Positions 10,219-23,892 are shown, counted from the first letter of the stretch. The stretch: DNA of 64,000 nucleotides from Trichoplusia ni (GCF_003590095.1 NC_039478.1:10354001-10418000), one strand, 5' to 3'. Program-made: numbers and translations. The notes: a model not told the origin generated them from the letters alone.

Positions 10219-10609
10219 TATACACCGTGATTTTTTAGTCGTCTTACAAAAGCAGCCCAGTTCATATATCCAATGACTAGAACACGTTCATGATAAAAAA
10301 ATAGGTATTTATGAGATTTGAAAAAAAATGAAATGCAATTTTTATTCAATATTATGATGCAATTCGTAGTTTTTTTGAAACACAGCTCTGTTGCGAGTGC
10401 GGTCCGAGCCTTGTAACAATGGTGAGGGGCGCGGGCGGTGGCAATTTTATCATTTTTAAGAGTATATTTCAGATTTATCTTGTTTAATTTTCTTCGTACT
10501 TATTATCTTAGTTGATGATAAAAAAATAATAATCGCGCCTAGGGGTATTTTACGTCGGATACATGAACTGGGCTACTTTTGTAAGATGACTAAAAAATCA
10601 CCGTGTATA
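10219..10609. mobile_element. MITE with about 55-bp terminal inverted repeats
   Basis: The left end (TATACACCGTGATTTTTTAG...CTTACAAAAGCAGCCCAGTTCA) is matched in inverse by the right end (TGAACTGGGCTACTTTTGTAAGATGACTAAAAAATCACCGTGTATA), with a few mismatches. The interior is non-coding and has a short GC-rich patch (GAGGGGCGCGGGCGG). TATA flanks both ends and may be part of the TIR or a target duplication. The small size and lack of an ORF indicate a non-autonomous DNA transposon. Confidence 0.85.
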
Positions 10610-13600
10610 ATCTTTTTCCCGCTTGTCCTACAAAACTGCCTTTATCTGTGTCAAATATCAGCAATAATTGACTATAAATGCTCATACTTTTCCCAAATAG
10701 AGTTAGTTTGCCAGAGTTTAGGCTTATAGTGCTGATCTGATCTAACCGGGTCGGTATAACCCTTCACTAGGGTAACCGCGCAATTGTGAGTGTAGTACAG
10801 TTAAAATACTTATTGTAAAACATTTAAAGATATATTTTTATTTAAAAGGTGTAGTCTGTAAAAAAATGATAATAAACTAATGTGTAACTCGCAGTGTGTT
10901 TTTTTTTATATAACTGCCGAGTCGCTCAGTCTAACAGAACGTTGGTAGAGAAACGATTTTCTTTTTCGAAGGACATTTTTATTTGTAGTTTTCTTTACGG
11001 ACTTTGTACAAAAATTACTAGGTTTTTTTAATGATTGAATGGTTGCTAGTGCCAGTTTTTTTATAAATTATGATTTCATTGTTGAAAGATACAGACTTTT
11101 ATATAAAAACTTTATCCAGTAGCACCTAAAAACAAGTTTTTTCATCAAACTTTAATAAAATTTCAGTTTCTGTAACAATTAAATTAGTCTTTCTAACAAC
11201 AAATCTAAGTGACTGAGTTTTTTGCTTATATAAGGTAGGTTTAAGAAACTTTGTACTAATTTTGAAGAAAAACTTCAAAAAACTTTTTGGTGGTGAAATA
11301 GATTTTTGTTCGGTGATTTTACTTTTATTTAGATTTTTGGCATAAGTTTGAGTAAAATCTATCGTTCTAACTTTTATCATTGTAAAAATGCGTCGTAACG
11401 TTATTACAAAAAAACGTTAAAACAGTTGATACATTTATACACAGAGACATGCTTGAACATGGCTGAAAAAGGACAAAAACCTAAATAGACAACAAAAATG
11501 TATGTGCACTAATTAAATATTTTTTAATTTTCAGATATTTAGCTCTATAGCGATCAGTAAATTAGCACTTAGACTAATATCAATCTAAATCAAATTTCGC
11601 ATTATCTTATAGTACCTCCACTACTCCTACTTTTTGCAAATAAATCTCTCATCAAAAGTGCAAAAACTTTACAGAAAAAGATTTTATACAAAACACTAAA
11701 ACACATCCAAACTTGTATTCCGTTTAAAAGGTTGAACACACAATCTATCTACCAACTCCAATACATTTATTTGGCAAACCATGCGAATTCGCGATACATA
11801 CATCCCTCGTTCAAATGAAACCGCCCCTACGTGTGTCGAAAACAAATGTTTTATAAACAAACAAGAAAAACTCCAGGTTTCATCCATCAGAATGGATACC
11901 TTTCTAGCTGATGTGAATTATGTACATATTTACCTTCAGATCAAAAATGTATGTAGATAGGAATATTCTGATGATTCGCTAACCTAGGTGGGAAGCTTGT
12001 TACATTATGATGGATAGAGAGAGGCATGATTGTTGAACTGCCGAGTTTAAGGTCGGTGGTTAGAAGTCCGGCACGTAATAATGTCTAGTCTAATGTATGT
12101 GCGTACTAGCTATTGCTTGCTGCTTCATCCTGTGGGATGTCGGTTATGGCTGTGAAAACATAAGCCTATACCTACCTATGTTATAGCGAAGTCGGATTAA
12201 AGTAGCCTATACTTTAGTCGAAAGTGCCAGCTACCACCAAACTAATTTTTTTCGAAATTAGACAGGCAATTTCTGCGTGAAGATGTAACGAATTAGCAAT
12301 TTTTTTACTGCTCATGTATTTTTTTTCCCGCTATAACAAAAAATTATGAAAATAAACATCGGAGTAAGTTACTGTTGTTTCGGTCTTAAGATTGATGATC
12401 ATTTTTTATGAAACCCTTACCTTTCATTTAATTAGTATTTTTTTGTCATCAGTACAAACACTCAAATAATTATTATCGGTTACTTAATGTCAGGAGAGAT
12501 CTCAATTTATTGAGCATTTTAACAGATATCCAGTTTAGCCCACAATATCAGATTAAAAAACCCAGTATTAAACGTACAAAATATGTTATAAAATTATTTC
12601 ACACCCTAAGCATGTTTCTACTTTTTCATTTTTTAATTCACAATTGACTTTTCAATTTCACAACATAAAAACTCCAAATTTCAACAACATCAACTCAACC
12701 TCAGGCGAAGTAGAAAATCGTCAATCAATGCCCAAAAATTTCTACAATCAGGAAAATATTTTTCACGCTCCTGAGGAAGGTATACGTAAATATATTTGGA
12801 TATTTCTCCAGCTTTTCGCACCTTCGCTTTATGAACGGGAGCTAAAATATTGATATATCAATGGGCTATAACCGTCCCGCATAAGGAAAATACAGAATTT
12901 TCTATACGGTGCAAAAATCTTCTATTTCTATATATTGGCATAATTGAGGCCGATTTATGGACCACTTTTGCAGAAATCAAGTTATATAAGTGGAGTAAAT
13001 AAAGCTGAATGCGACTATTGAAATGCTGAAGAGATGACTATTGAAATTCTGAATGATGGATGGATGGATGACGATGATAAATATCGTATGCTTGACTTTA
13101 TCGTTTTCCTGGTATTTTCTAAAGAGGAAGACAAACTGTATTTATGAGCGTACAAAAAGATTGAGGGAAAACAGTATGTAGGTGACACTAGAAATAAAAC
13201 TCTAAATAAATCATGATAAGAAATAATTTTTGTCGGAGAAACTAATTCGTCAGGGTAATTATTTCACCAAAATTCTTCAACACGATTTATCAAAACTGCT
13301 TAAACTAAAAACTAGAAGACAAAATTTGCATCTGGCACTTTGAATTTATACTCCACAAACTCACGAAAAATTTTATCATTAAAAATATGCAAAAAACTTT
13401 CTCTACCACAAAACTACTAAACTCCCATTCAGACTAAAAATTAAATCCTCCAAAATGTCAATTAAGATTGAATAGTACGCAGGTGCAAAACTAGTTAAAA
13501 CTGGTATAAACGGGTACATACTAGTTTAAACCGGTGAAAATCTGCCAAATCTGGCGTCAACTGGTGTTTTAACGAGTGGATGCAAGTGGAAAGCCAATTT

Positions 13601-14015
13601 CAGGTTGAAAACAATATGTGCACGCCATTAAGAGCCGTGGCCGCTAATGACACGTGAACATGGATTCACTGGACTGTTAAACCTGTTGTAACTTATTATT
13701 TGTTGGTTTTTGCATTTTGTATTTATAATGCGTTTTAATATGGATGTAAATGGTCGTGTTTTGTGGTATATTATGGAACTTAGCAATAGAAGGTATTATA
13801 AAACTTTGTCATCAAAATATATTACGGAACGCAGACATGGTTCCTGACACAGCTTCGAAGTCCGCCAGGTTCTGCAGACGAACTATAGGACGCAACATTC
13901 TACGAGTGAAGCTCAGCGTCCTCCTTAAGAAACTCGATACTACGCTCAAAAATGAAAATAGCTCTCATAAAGCGGAAAGAAGATGTCGGGAGGAGCTTGA
14001 TTCCTTTTCGGAAAA
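10610..14015. other. AT-rich DNA, no gene recognised
   Basis: Short AT-driven ORFs only. There is a (GATG)n run near 13060-13075 and a degraded 'TTGCTTGCTGCTTCATCC' fragment of the CTTCGTCC repeat near 12115. A moderately GC-rich unique patch lies at about 13610-13670. A 105-codon ORF (13750-14067) ends inside a retroelement tail and is not accepted as a gene. Confidence 0.4.
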
Positions 14016-14024
14016 AAATGAAAG

Positions 14025-14085
14025 GAGAAGGGAAGCCTTTGTCCTGCATTGGGACACGAATAACTAATAAAGATGATGAATGGGA
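14025..14085 (+). repeat. Retroelement 3' tail
   Basis: 'GAAGCCTTTGTCCTGCATTGGGACACGAATAA...GATGATGAATG' matches the 'AGGCCTATGTCCAGCAGTGGAC...GATGATGATG' tail found at 46295, 51123 and 58020. Confidence 0.6.
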
Positions 14086-17000
14086 CCTATAATTTATTTT
14101 TAATCAAAAGTCGATATTAACTGTTACAAGTCACACGTAGATAGTTCCAAAAAATAAACACGCCATTAAATCATTTATGAAAGAATCTATCGAACACATC
14201 CGCAGCTGTCCAGCACACATCTTTATACGACTGACACTTAACAGCAAAAAGGCGAACACTATATTTCTATCAACGGAAAAATCTCGATGCGTTGATATTT
14301 TGTATCGTCCCTCCTACTCCTGTCGAAATCTTGATAAGGGTTCGTACTTATTACATTATTTACTGTAGTGCCCGTTCGTAATAAGTGGTAAACGGTACCA
14401 ACACGGTCTGTGAATAAAATTCTTGTGTTCGGAAAAAAAAATCTCACACCTTTTCTTGGTTGTTAAGGGGGAACAGAATTTCTTGGTATAACAGTCATGC
14501 GGTTGTTCTTGTTCGGAATTTTCTCGAATACCTGGACTTTTTTGGTTTACTGGTAAACTCAAATCTTATTTCCAATACGCATAGTAAATTTTTGTTCTTC
14601 TGGTACACATTTAAGCCTATTCTCATCTCTACTCATGTGATTTTTTTGTATGTTATGCCAAAAGTCGTCGATATTGTCGTTCACATAAAAACACCAGTGT
14701 TAATCATTTTAATGAAAGTCTTCTGTGGAAAGAGTGGGTGGAATTAAGTAAGGTCTAGGTTCGCTAAGATTTTAAATTATATTTAAATAACTATAGGTAC
14801 TTTAGCTGCTGAGAACATGACTAGAGGATACTGTGATTCATGTGTTGGTATTACAATAACAATTGCGAATTCTATGAGCCCGATACGATTAGCTTTGCTC
14901 AACTAATTTCAACACAATTCTACGTAATCTTCATGTTTTGTACTAGTGACAAATATCTAACATTTGTCCTTCCCACAAGTTATCATATTTCTGTAACAAA
15001 GGGACCCATTTTGGGACACATTTTGGGCTTTTGTACATCAAGCTTCGGTTGAAAGTGTGGTCGGAGGAAAATGTTCAGTTTCAGTTGAAATTTTGTTGAA
15101 GTACTTGAATTATGCTGTACTTGTGTTTTCGACTTCCTTGTAGCAAAATATAATCTGGTGTTTTTTTATAGGATGTTGTTTTATATAGTGAAGGTTTGTA
15201 AATATCTACTTTTGAATTAGGTAGATATATGAATGGTTCAAGAGAAGAAAGAAAAGATTCTTATTTGTCACAAAAACTTATGCAAACCAAGTTATAAATA
15301 GCATTTTAATATAAATAATATAAAGGTCAACTGCGACTTTATATCTTCATCAACGGTTGCTTTGCCTTGATTATATTTTGTTTGTTGTCTAGTTATATTC
15401 ATATGGTACAGCCTGGTGATAACACAGATAAAGGAACAGACGGCTAGACAGCCAGACAAGCAGTCAAATAGATAGACAGACAACTTCTGAGTAGCGACCT
15501 TCTATCTTCTACTCACAGCACTTGCTCTAAAACGACAAAATATCTCGAGAAGCAAGCAAGTCTTTTTGTATCCTACACGTTGAAATAAGTCTTCATAAAT
15601 TTCATAGGCATTTAAGTACCCTTGTTTCAAGAGACATTCAAAGCTAAGTGTTTTCCCTCGTTATTTTGGCAAAACAGTTAAGTAAATCACCTTGGTATTA
15701 CAAACTGTCACAATAAGAACATAATTATGTCTAGGTAACACACAAATAATATACAAGGCATAGGAAGGCGTACGAATAATACTAGGTATTACACAAACAG
15801 GTATGATATACGTACCTGTTATCTGTACTGAATACTTAGGGATATAATATGGTCAGTAACCATTTTTTAATCTGTCTCTAATGGAAGATGAGCTAGAAGA
15901 CTTGCAAGAGGCTGACCAAGAAGCAATCGATCTGGTTAGTTCTTATTCACGTTATCTAGCAAAGTACTCATTTATACCAAAAAGGAGAATCTCATCACCA
16001 AGTAAATTTTGAAGCTAAACATAAATATACAACCCACGGATAATTCTTAACAAATAACTCTAATTCATTAAAAATCTTCAGCTGAAAAGAATATTATCTC
16101 GCAAAATTCATAATGAATTTGAAGCCAAGCCAGCCTCTCGAAATGTATACAGTTTAATATCAGCACGCCCCCAGGCGTTTCTCGCCGTTTATCAAACGCG
16201 TGCAGTATTACATATCATCTAATTTATGCTAATTATTCGAATCCACCTGCAAGCCTCATTAGCAAGTCAGAGGTTTTTCCAAGACTTGACTCCGCATAAT
16301 AATAAAGTATAATTTTTGGGAATTTCTGAAGAGGGCTTTTCGTATAATTTATGAGGTTTTGGAGACGTGTTTTGTTTTCTTTTTAGGTCTAGATGTAAAT
16401 GTAGATTAAGTTATTCTCAGACTTATATAAATCTTAGAAATGGTGATAATTATCAAATAAAATCTGTGATGGATGCCGGATTAATCCTAGCTTTTCCTAG
16501 AAATAGCAAAATTAAATTAGGTTGAACTGTAAAAAACTCCAATACAGCCTAGGATATACAAAAAAATTCAATATACAATATACAATAGGATATGCAAAAA
16601 AAGCAGTCGCTAATTCTCTTAATATAACTAAGATTCTAGAGTCCCTAACGAAAACGTCCAAAATATGAAAAGTTTCAAAAAGTAGAGCAATTACTCAATG
16701 CATGTGATGTCAAGCACTCAACTGTAACGAAACAATCTTTGTAAACCTAAGACTAACTTCCATAGGCATGAACTGAAACTAGCACAATGTTCCTGAAAGT
16801 TGTTAAAAGCTGAAATTTTCCTAAAGTTTACGAGTTTGGGCACTTTGACCGCAACACTTCGGGATTCTGTGAATTTCCTACGTGTGTCTAAGTTTAAAGA
16901 AAATTTGCCTTTTAATGGACAATGTTGGCGTTGATGGGAGTAAATGCGGCATGTATGAGTCGGTCGTAAACCTGAATAGATGAAAAGGACCTGCGAAGGG

Positions 17001-18725
17001 ATCTCGTGTTGCGGCTTCACAACTTTATTCACATTGACATGCCTTTTAATCCTTGGGGTTTCGTTCTTGGTAACCTGTATTTTGATGCTGTTATTTTTGT
17101 TATGAGAACTTTATGGAGATATCTCATCGACAAATTTGTTTGTGTTAAATGTGCTTGTGGCACGATGTATAAGTTTGATACCAACGTAATTAGATTCTAC
17201 TGTAACTTTTTCAAACGGGATGTCCCTTAAACAGGACATATGACATATTTGGTATTATTTCTTTTAAACAATGGTGAGTTTTGGCCAAATATTGGGTTTC
17301 AAAAAATTGCATCGCATCTAATTTTGTTATGAGCTCCGGTACAAAAAACGTATTCTTGAATAAAGTGACGATCTATAAACTAAATGCGATACTTCAAGTT
17401 AATCAATCGACAAGACGATGAAACTTCAAAGAATGAAGAAAACTTCTCAATTTACGACCAATTAACACAATATGAACAACAAATTAATTTTCTCCGCAGC
17501 GAAGGTCCAAAATACTTGAAGACTTCCACTTTACGACGTTGTCAGGGGAGTAACAATATAATTTAGGTACATCAGACATAACCGCTTATAATAGCTATAA
17601 AGTCGCGTTTTTACGATTGGGGCTCGCAGTTTATGAGATGGCCTGTCAGTATAATGTTGTTAGATTCTGTTTTGAGTGATCTCCGGTGAACAATCATGAA
17701 AGTTTTGAGAAAAAAAAATACCCGGAATATTGTGAAGTGTTGACCTGCGTTTTGTTTATTTTGGGGTGAATTAGAGGAGGTTGGTTGTGTTTTGTGGAAA
17801 AACAGTATTATGTAATATCATCCTCAGTCTTTATTCAGGATATTTTTTTTGAGTTTAGAATACACAAAAATCAAGTGTGATAAACTTATACTAAAGTAAA
17901 TTATGGAATGAAGTGAAAAAATACATGTCATATTGGTTTTATCATTGTAGTGACTGTTGTTTCATTCACCAAAACACAGGCATAAAATTGTTTTAGCATC
18001 AAAAACATATGTATAACAGATTAAAAAAGAAGTGAGCCAAATTTAATGAAATTTTAAAAAAAAAACACCATGCAAAAACGGTTCGACTAGTCCGAAGTAA
18101 AAATATCAACGAATTGAGAAATTCTTCCTTTTTGAAGATGCTTTAACGGTGACAAATAAAATATATTGAAAAAAAACCTACTTAAAAGCTATCTTTCTAA
18201 CTTCAAACTACCCTCCAAGACGCTCAATATACTTCCCACTCTCTAAAATCCACTAGCAACTCTGCAAAACCGCTGATAAATTTTAATCGCGTGCATTATT
18301 CCCCAAGAAACAGGCAAATTCATTTTTCTCCGAACGTATCGGTGCAAATTTACCGGTAATAAAACTTCAGGACGTTAAAGGAAGGTGAGGAGAATTTATC
18401 GTTTCTCGTTTGTATTGTAAGACGATTATAAATCATGTTATAGATGGGAACAGTGTTGGGTGATAAACGTTTTAAACTACCGGTGGATAGTTTATGTTTC
18501 AACGGTGTCAGGTTTCGGTGTAACGTGTGGCTTTGTATCTTTGTTATTGAGGCTGTGTTTCTTGGAAGTTCAGATGTTTCAATGTACGATGAACGTTCTT
18601 ATTTGGAATGTAGTTGAGTGTGTTGTTGTAATGAATTTATTTTTGCTGAAAATGTTTATTTATGATAATACTTAATTTTAAATACATGACCGGCATTAAA
18701 GAATTGAATCCTTGTGGCGTAAGAT
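14086..18725. other. AT-rich DNA, no gene recognised
   Basis: No recognisable protein in the 60-104-codon ORFs. The patch at about 16130-16300 (with CACGCCCCCAGGCGTTT and TAATTTATGCTAATTA) is less AT-rich and not an obvious repeat; it could be a conserved non-coding element. Another similar patch lies at about 18210-18380. Confidence 0.4.
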
Positions 18726-18842
18726 GTTCCGAACATTCAAGTGGCAAGCACAAGATACCCTGACTACAAACTACTGAAAACAAGCATTCTTAGATCACAT
18801 AAATGCTTATTCGCGATTGTAGGTTTGGCGTGTTGGTGTGGT
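18726..18842 (-). mobile_element. tRNA-derived SINE, degenerate
   Basis: In minus orientation the remnants are 'CCAACACGCCAAACCTACAATCGCG', 'GCATTTATGTGATCTAAGAATGCTTG' and 'CTTGAATGTTCGGAAC'. The B-box segment is partly deleted. Confidence 0.65.
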
Positions 18843-20409
18843 ATAAAATAGCATGGAAAAAAAAATTAAATCCTAAATAATTTACCAGAAGTCATCGTCA
18901 ACAATATTAAATTAGAAGTAGTTTATAATGAAACTTCATAACCTACCCATTCAATTTAATAATTCCTACACTTATACCAATCTTCAAAACATTTCATACA
19001 CATCGGCCTTAACCGTATATACAGGATGTTACTATTCAACCATTTTCCAGATCCCGTCTATCACCATATCCTAACTATACTGCTCACATCTATAGATACC
19101 TATCTCTATGGATGCCTTGAAGGCAGTATACAGGATTAATCCTTATCTCAAAGTGCAGCACAGTAATCTTCAACGTCATCCCGAGTTATCTTAATACCAT
19201 CTTTGTGGGAGTGCTTCGTAATAAAGTGGTATTATTTTTCTGGTTATAGTTTGTAATAATTGGATAATGGTAGATGGTGATAATGATGCTGTTTAATGGG
19301 GATTTTGTTTGATTTGGGGGTTAGGTTTACATTTTGTTTTTATAAAATTTTCGATAAAACGATATTTCTTAGCAGGGACGTAGAATTAGTTTTTATTGAA
19401 ACAATTTTATCAATATGAGGTATTTTTTTGCGGTCCGATTAGCGACACTTCTCGGATTTTCTTATTAATTTAAATGTGTATCATGGCTGCTTGTAAATTA
19501 CATCAGAGCGAGGTTGCTGTCTCCAAGATTGCTGCAAAATTCCTGCTCAGCATAGTCCAAGAGAAAAAAATAACTAAAGCTACAAAAGAACATGAAAACG
19601 TGGCTACATAAACGGACTAAAACATATCTGACTTACAGAAGAAATGATTTCAAATCATATATTTAGGAAAGATCAGTCTAATAATTCAACATGGAGCATT
19701 TTAAATGACTGTAATTAATATTCAAACAATACCTAAAAATAACATTTCCGAAAACGAATAATGTTCAACAAAAACTCCTTCGTAGTACTTTAGTTTCCTA
19801 ACAACTAACACCAACTTTCAGCTCTTACAATTAGTGAAAATCCCTCTATTTTCCTTTTGTAAAAACGAGAAAATTACTGATTCCCTATTCAAACTCTTTC
19901 CTCCTATTTATCTTGCGAAACTAAAATAAAACAAAGAGCTGCATAAAATGTAACAAATAACTAGGGATTTAATTAACTAATGTGATTCCGCTGCGGTTCA
20001 GACGGGGTGGGGTTGCAGTGCGGGCGATAACTTGAGTTTTTATGGTTCTAATTAGCTTGTTTGTGTGTTTTCGAGATTTAGGTATATGTGAGTGCTGTTT
20101 GTGGTTATGTACATTGTGCTCAGTGCGGCATTTTTTCTTAATTGTGAGTAACGGACAAAGAAGATACATAAGATGTGCAACGAGGAGTTAAGTAAATATT
20201 TGAAAATGTATGTTTCATTGCTTTTTAATTTCAGTTTACTCACTATTTTATGTATGCCATGTGGTTGTAGTCATCACCAAATCCATTTTGCGCGACATAT
20301 GTATGTCTAGTGATTGGTGTTAATTCAGCCACCAACTTTCTTATACACGAAGCTCGGCAAAATAAAGTTCTATTTCAACATGGAGCTTAAAAAAGCGGCA
20401 GGCAAAGTA
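18843..20409. other. AT-rich DNA, no gene recognised
   Basis: Nothing with recognisable coding or repeat identity. The minus-strand ORFs at 19969-20243 overlap in two frames and show no domain. Confidence 0.4.
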
Positions 20410-20518
20410 GGTTCAACACTCCAGTAACACCCAGACATAGGACAAGTATTCGTGGATCACACAAACTTTTGTCTTAGCTTGGTGACCTCAACCACTCAGC
20501 TTTCCACGCAGTCGTGCA
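20410..20518 (-). mobile_element. tRNA-derived SINE with internal deletion
   Basis: In minus orientation it reads 'TGCACGACTGCGTGGAAAGCTGAGTGGTTGAGGTCACC', the A-box region, then jumps past the B-box to 'AAAGTTTGTGTGATCCACGAATACTTGTCCTATGTCTGGGTGT'. Confidence 0.7.
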
Positions 20519-20832
20519 TTTTAAGTCTGATTATCTAACCATTTACACGTAAAAAATCTAATTTCTCCCAATTCGTTTTCATCGAAATGAACATTCCAAC
20601 TTCGGAATATTACAATCGCGTCCACTGAAGCCATGCACAGAATGGGTAATATTTAAACTGTCCTAGACGATATATCACTTTAGCAAGTTTGCTCAGAACT
20701 GAATTCTTTGAACTGGAGTTTAACTAAAGTTTGCTTTTCGTCTCGTGTCGTTTTATCGAGTGATTTTCAAAGTGATATTACAATGTTTTATGTTAGTTAG
20801 ACTTTTTATTATTGAATCGTTTTATGTTATTC

Positions 20833-21074
20833 TAGCTGTTGCCCGCGACTTCGTCCGCGTGGTTAGAAGATGTAAGTAATGATTTATATCTACCCTGTTT
20901 TTTCCACATTATCCATTGTATGTTCGCTCCTATTAGTCGCAGCGTGATGGTTTATAGCCTAAAACCTTACACACGCAACACAAAACGAAACTTTCAATTT
21001 GAATCAGTAGTTCCTGAGATTAGCGCGTTAAAACAAACAAACAAACTCTTCAGCTTTATATATTAGTATAGATA
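20833..21074 (+). mobile_element. 'GCCCGCGACTTCGTCC' repeat, near full length
   Basis: It starts AGCTGTTGCCCGCGACTTCG and continues with 'GTGGTTAGAAGAT', 'TTTTTCCACATTATCCATTGTAT', 'CTCCTATTAGTCGCAGCGTGATGG', 'CAGTAGTTCCTGAGATTAGCGCG' and 'AAACAAACAAACTCTTCAGC', ending 'TATATATTAGTATAGAT'. Copies at 29584, 40320, 43089 and 62682 have the same order, and a related minus copy ends at 46673. The (AAAC)n run and fixed 3' end suggest a SINE or non-autonomous retroelement common in moths and butterflies. Confidence 0.85.
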
Positions 21075-21664
21075 TAGATAAGTGATTGTTTTGCGTGTCT
21101 TTCTTGTATTTTAATTCGGGGACGAGATTTTTGATAAGAGTAACTATTTTTGATAGAAATCGTAATGTTTAACATTCATCATAGATTTAAATGTATTTTT
21201 TTTTGTTTTCGGAGTAGGTGATTTTGATCTCTGTATTTTAAATAGTGTGAGTTTCTGTATTCAAATAATGTCCTTGTACTGTTCGTGACTATTTTATTCA
21301 GGACTTACAATGTTATAATGTATAGTTATAATCATTGTGTTTTCAAAAGATTACACAAAAAAAGAATTAAATGATTTTTTACATTGCCAAGAACGTAAAA
21401 TTTGTAATTTGAGTTAATTAACTGACTACTCAGCCATTTATATGAAAATTATAATTTCGCGGCTTCATTTAAACATAACTTTCCTTTAACGAAGTCCTAT
21501 TAAAGTAGCATAAATATCCAAATACCAAAACAGACGCTAAAGCGAAAAAATCACTCTATTTAAAGGCTAGCTAAAAAATAACAAACCAAATACATAAAAT
21601 GAGTAATTTACATAGAAAATATAACAATAGAAAATGTTATAGTAAAGAATGATCCTTCTGTGAC

Positions 21665-21706
21665 AAACATGCTTTGTTAGACCGTCTGGTCTAACAAAGC
21701 ATGTTT
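21665..21706. repeat. Perfect 19-bp inverted repeat with 4-nt loop
   Basis: AAACATGCTTTGTTAGACC (21665-21683) and its exact inverse complement (21688-21706) flank GTCT. The perfect arms imply a recent origin or selection. Confidence 0.9.
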
Positions 21707-21984
21707 AGTTTTGTTAGTTACTAATACGAAATTTTCGCAGTTCACGACGTGATAAACTTTAGCTGGATATCATATTATTCATTGCTATTGTGTTTTAGGA
21801 CAGGTAAAGATCTGATCTGTATAGGTGTTTGGGTATTCAAAGGTCGGCAGAACCTAGAACAGTCGAAAACAGGATAGAGAGAGATGAAGTTATAGTGGAT
21901 AGGATTTAGACCGGTTGTTGGACAGGAAAAGCGATAACGTCAGTTTTGTGAGGTGAGTATACTTAACGCAATGGAATATTTTAA

Positions 21985-22262
21985 AATAAAATCGGTGAAT
22001 TGTGAGTTGGACTCGCGACATAATAGGCTAAAGAAAATAAATTTGCACAAAAATGGGTCACCCAACAAATTAATAACCACAACTAGACATCAAAAAAAAT
22101 ATTTTAAACAATGGTTGGTACCATTTTTTTTATGTCTATCATTACAGCGGTAACAGACGTCATAATATATCATGTAAGGAAATTTTAACTGTCTATCAAA
22201 CACGGTGAGTCAGGCGGTACGAACTGGTGACAGACGGACGGACAGATATTCATAGTTTCCAT
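21985..22262 (+). repeat. 'GAGTCGGACTCGCGAC' repeat, diverged
   Basis: The head 'GTGAGTTGGACTCGCGACATAATAGG' is followed by 'AAAAATGGGTCACCCA', 'TTTAACTGTCTATCAAACACGGTGAGTCAGG' and 'ACAGACGGACGGACAGATA'. This is the order of the family described at 23610-23890. Confidence 0.7.
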
Positions 22263-23401
22263 AATGACAATATTTCAAGTTAATTGTTAAGTTTATATAA
22301 AGGTGTTTTCAAACATGCACAGTAACGACTCGCGGCTGTGTTTGGTCGTTTGCTGAACAAACATTTGCCGGTTAATTTCCTACTTGAGCGCTGTGGTACG
22401 GTTTGCAACAGAACCTGCTATAACCAATTTCTACTTGATACTAAAATACTGGCACTTTATAAATCACCAGCTACCACCACCGTCACCAGTTCAGTGATTT
22501 TGTAATAATTGTATTTATTTCTGACTAGGTGTTGCTTGCGGCTTCGTTTGCCGGAATGTTAGCAATAGCTTTACCGAAGACGAATAAAATTAGCCTATTG
22601 TGTTAATCTGAAGTTTTGTTTCCCCCATGATATCACATTTCAATGAAATTGATGAAAGGGTAACAAACATACACACAAAATTATACTTTCGCGAACACAA
22701 TTTTAGCTCTCTTATTTCATCTCTGTTGCGGACTATACCAGTGTGTCAACGTCGGTCGCTACTGCACAATGTTTAGATAAACCGCACAAATACTTTGTCG
22801 ATAGCATCCTGTTAGACTAGATATTAGTATAACACTATCTTCTTCCCACGGATTCGCCTAATTCGATCAACTAAACCTATAAAACATTACCACTTTTGCC
22901 AATATGTCTGGAAGATTTTGGGTGAGAAGAGGGAATAAATAAGACAAAAATTTAAAAACTCGACTAGAAAAATGCCCTCACAACTTTTAAAAGGCTCTAC
23001 CGATGATTCATCAAAGATGTTTAAAAACACTCACACTTTCCAGTTTTAATACAAAACAAACTAAATGGAAATCACTCAATCCATTCCGGAGCTATTATGC
23101 TACAGATTGACAGACAGGCGATCATTTCACACCACCCTTTTTTACCGCGGCGGTTCATAAAGAGTCAACTCATAAACCCTCCCATTTTGAGTATTAATGT
23201 GATAAATAACCGTACAAATAAAACTACTTTAAAACTAAAAATAAGTAATTCAGTCATATATTCAGTCTAGCTCCGCCATATCCAGTTATTTTAAAAGAAA
23301 TAAAAAGGTAAAGGAACGAAAAGCAACGGAACGTGGAAAAAGATTACACAAACATAAATATCTTTTTGAAGACGGGACTTTAAATGATTTATAATTCAGA
23401 A

Positions 23402-23428
23402 TGTCAGTCAAATCTGATTTGACTGACA
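23402..23428. repeat. 13-bp palindrome
   Basis: TGTCAGTCAAATC and its inverse complement flank a single T. No element boundaries were recognised around it. Confidence 0.75.
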
Positions 23429-23609
23429 GACACAAGAAAATGTAAGCCATTCAAGTGAGAGTTAGATGTATACCAGGGTTCCGTATCGTAAACATTTTTT
23501 TATATTACTGTTTGTGACTCCGTTTGAGAATTTTAACCGTTTTATTTTAAAAGTTATTTTTTTGAAATGCTCATAAAAAATAAATAAAATGGTAATTATC
23601 AAAAAACAA

Positions 23610-23892
23610 CTGGTCAAATGCGAGTCGGACTCGCGACACTGAAGACTTTGAACCGTTGAAAAAAATAGTCAAAAGGGAATGGTCACCCACAAAATTGATG
23701 ACAGTTTTTTTTGCATTTGTTGATTTAGGGGCGACAGCTTCCTGCCTCTGTTAAACCTTATCTGTATAAATTTAAACTGTTTAGCCATCATGGCTCATGA
23801 AATACAGTCGAACGGACGGACAAACGGATAGATAGTGAAGCCTTAATAATAGGCACCCGTTTTTGCCATTTAAATACGGAACGCTAATAAAA
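23610..23892 (+). repeat. 'GAGTCGGACTCGCGAC...TACGGAACGCTA' repeat
   Basis: It begins GTCAAATGCGAGTCGGACTCGCGACACTGAAG and passes through 'CATCATGGCTCATGAAATACAGTCGAACGGACGGACAAACGG'. It ends 'TAATAGGCACCCGTTTTTGCCATTTAAATACGGAACGCTAATAAAA'. Fragments of the same unit occur at 21985, 29443, 31225, 41036, 45235, 54866, 56870 and 62525. It is probably a non-LTR retroelement 3' region. Confidence 0.75.

Noticed and set aside
13750..14067. 105-codon plus-strand ORF
   Set aside because: The charged C-terminal part looks protein-like, but its last residues are encoded by the 'TTGTCCTGCATTGGGAC' retroelement tail and no domain is recognisable.
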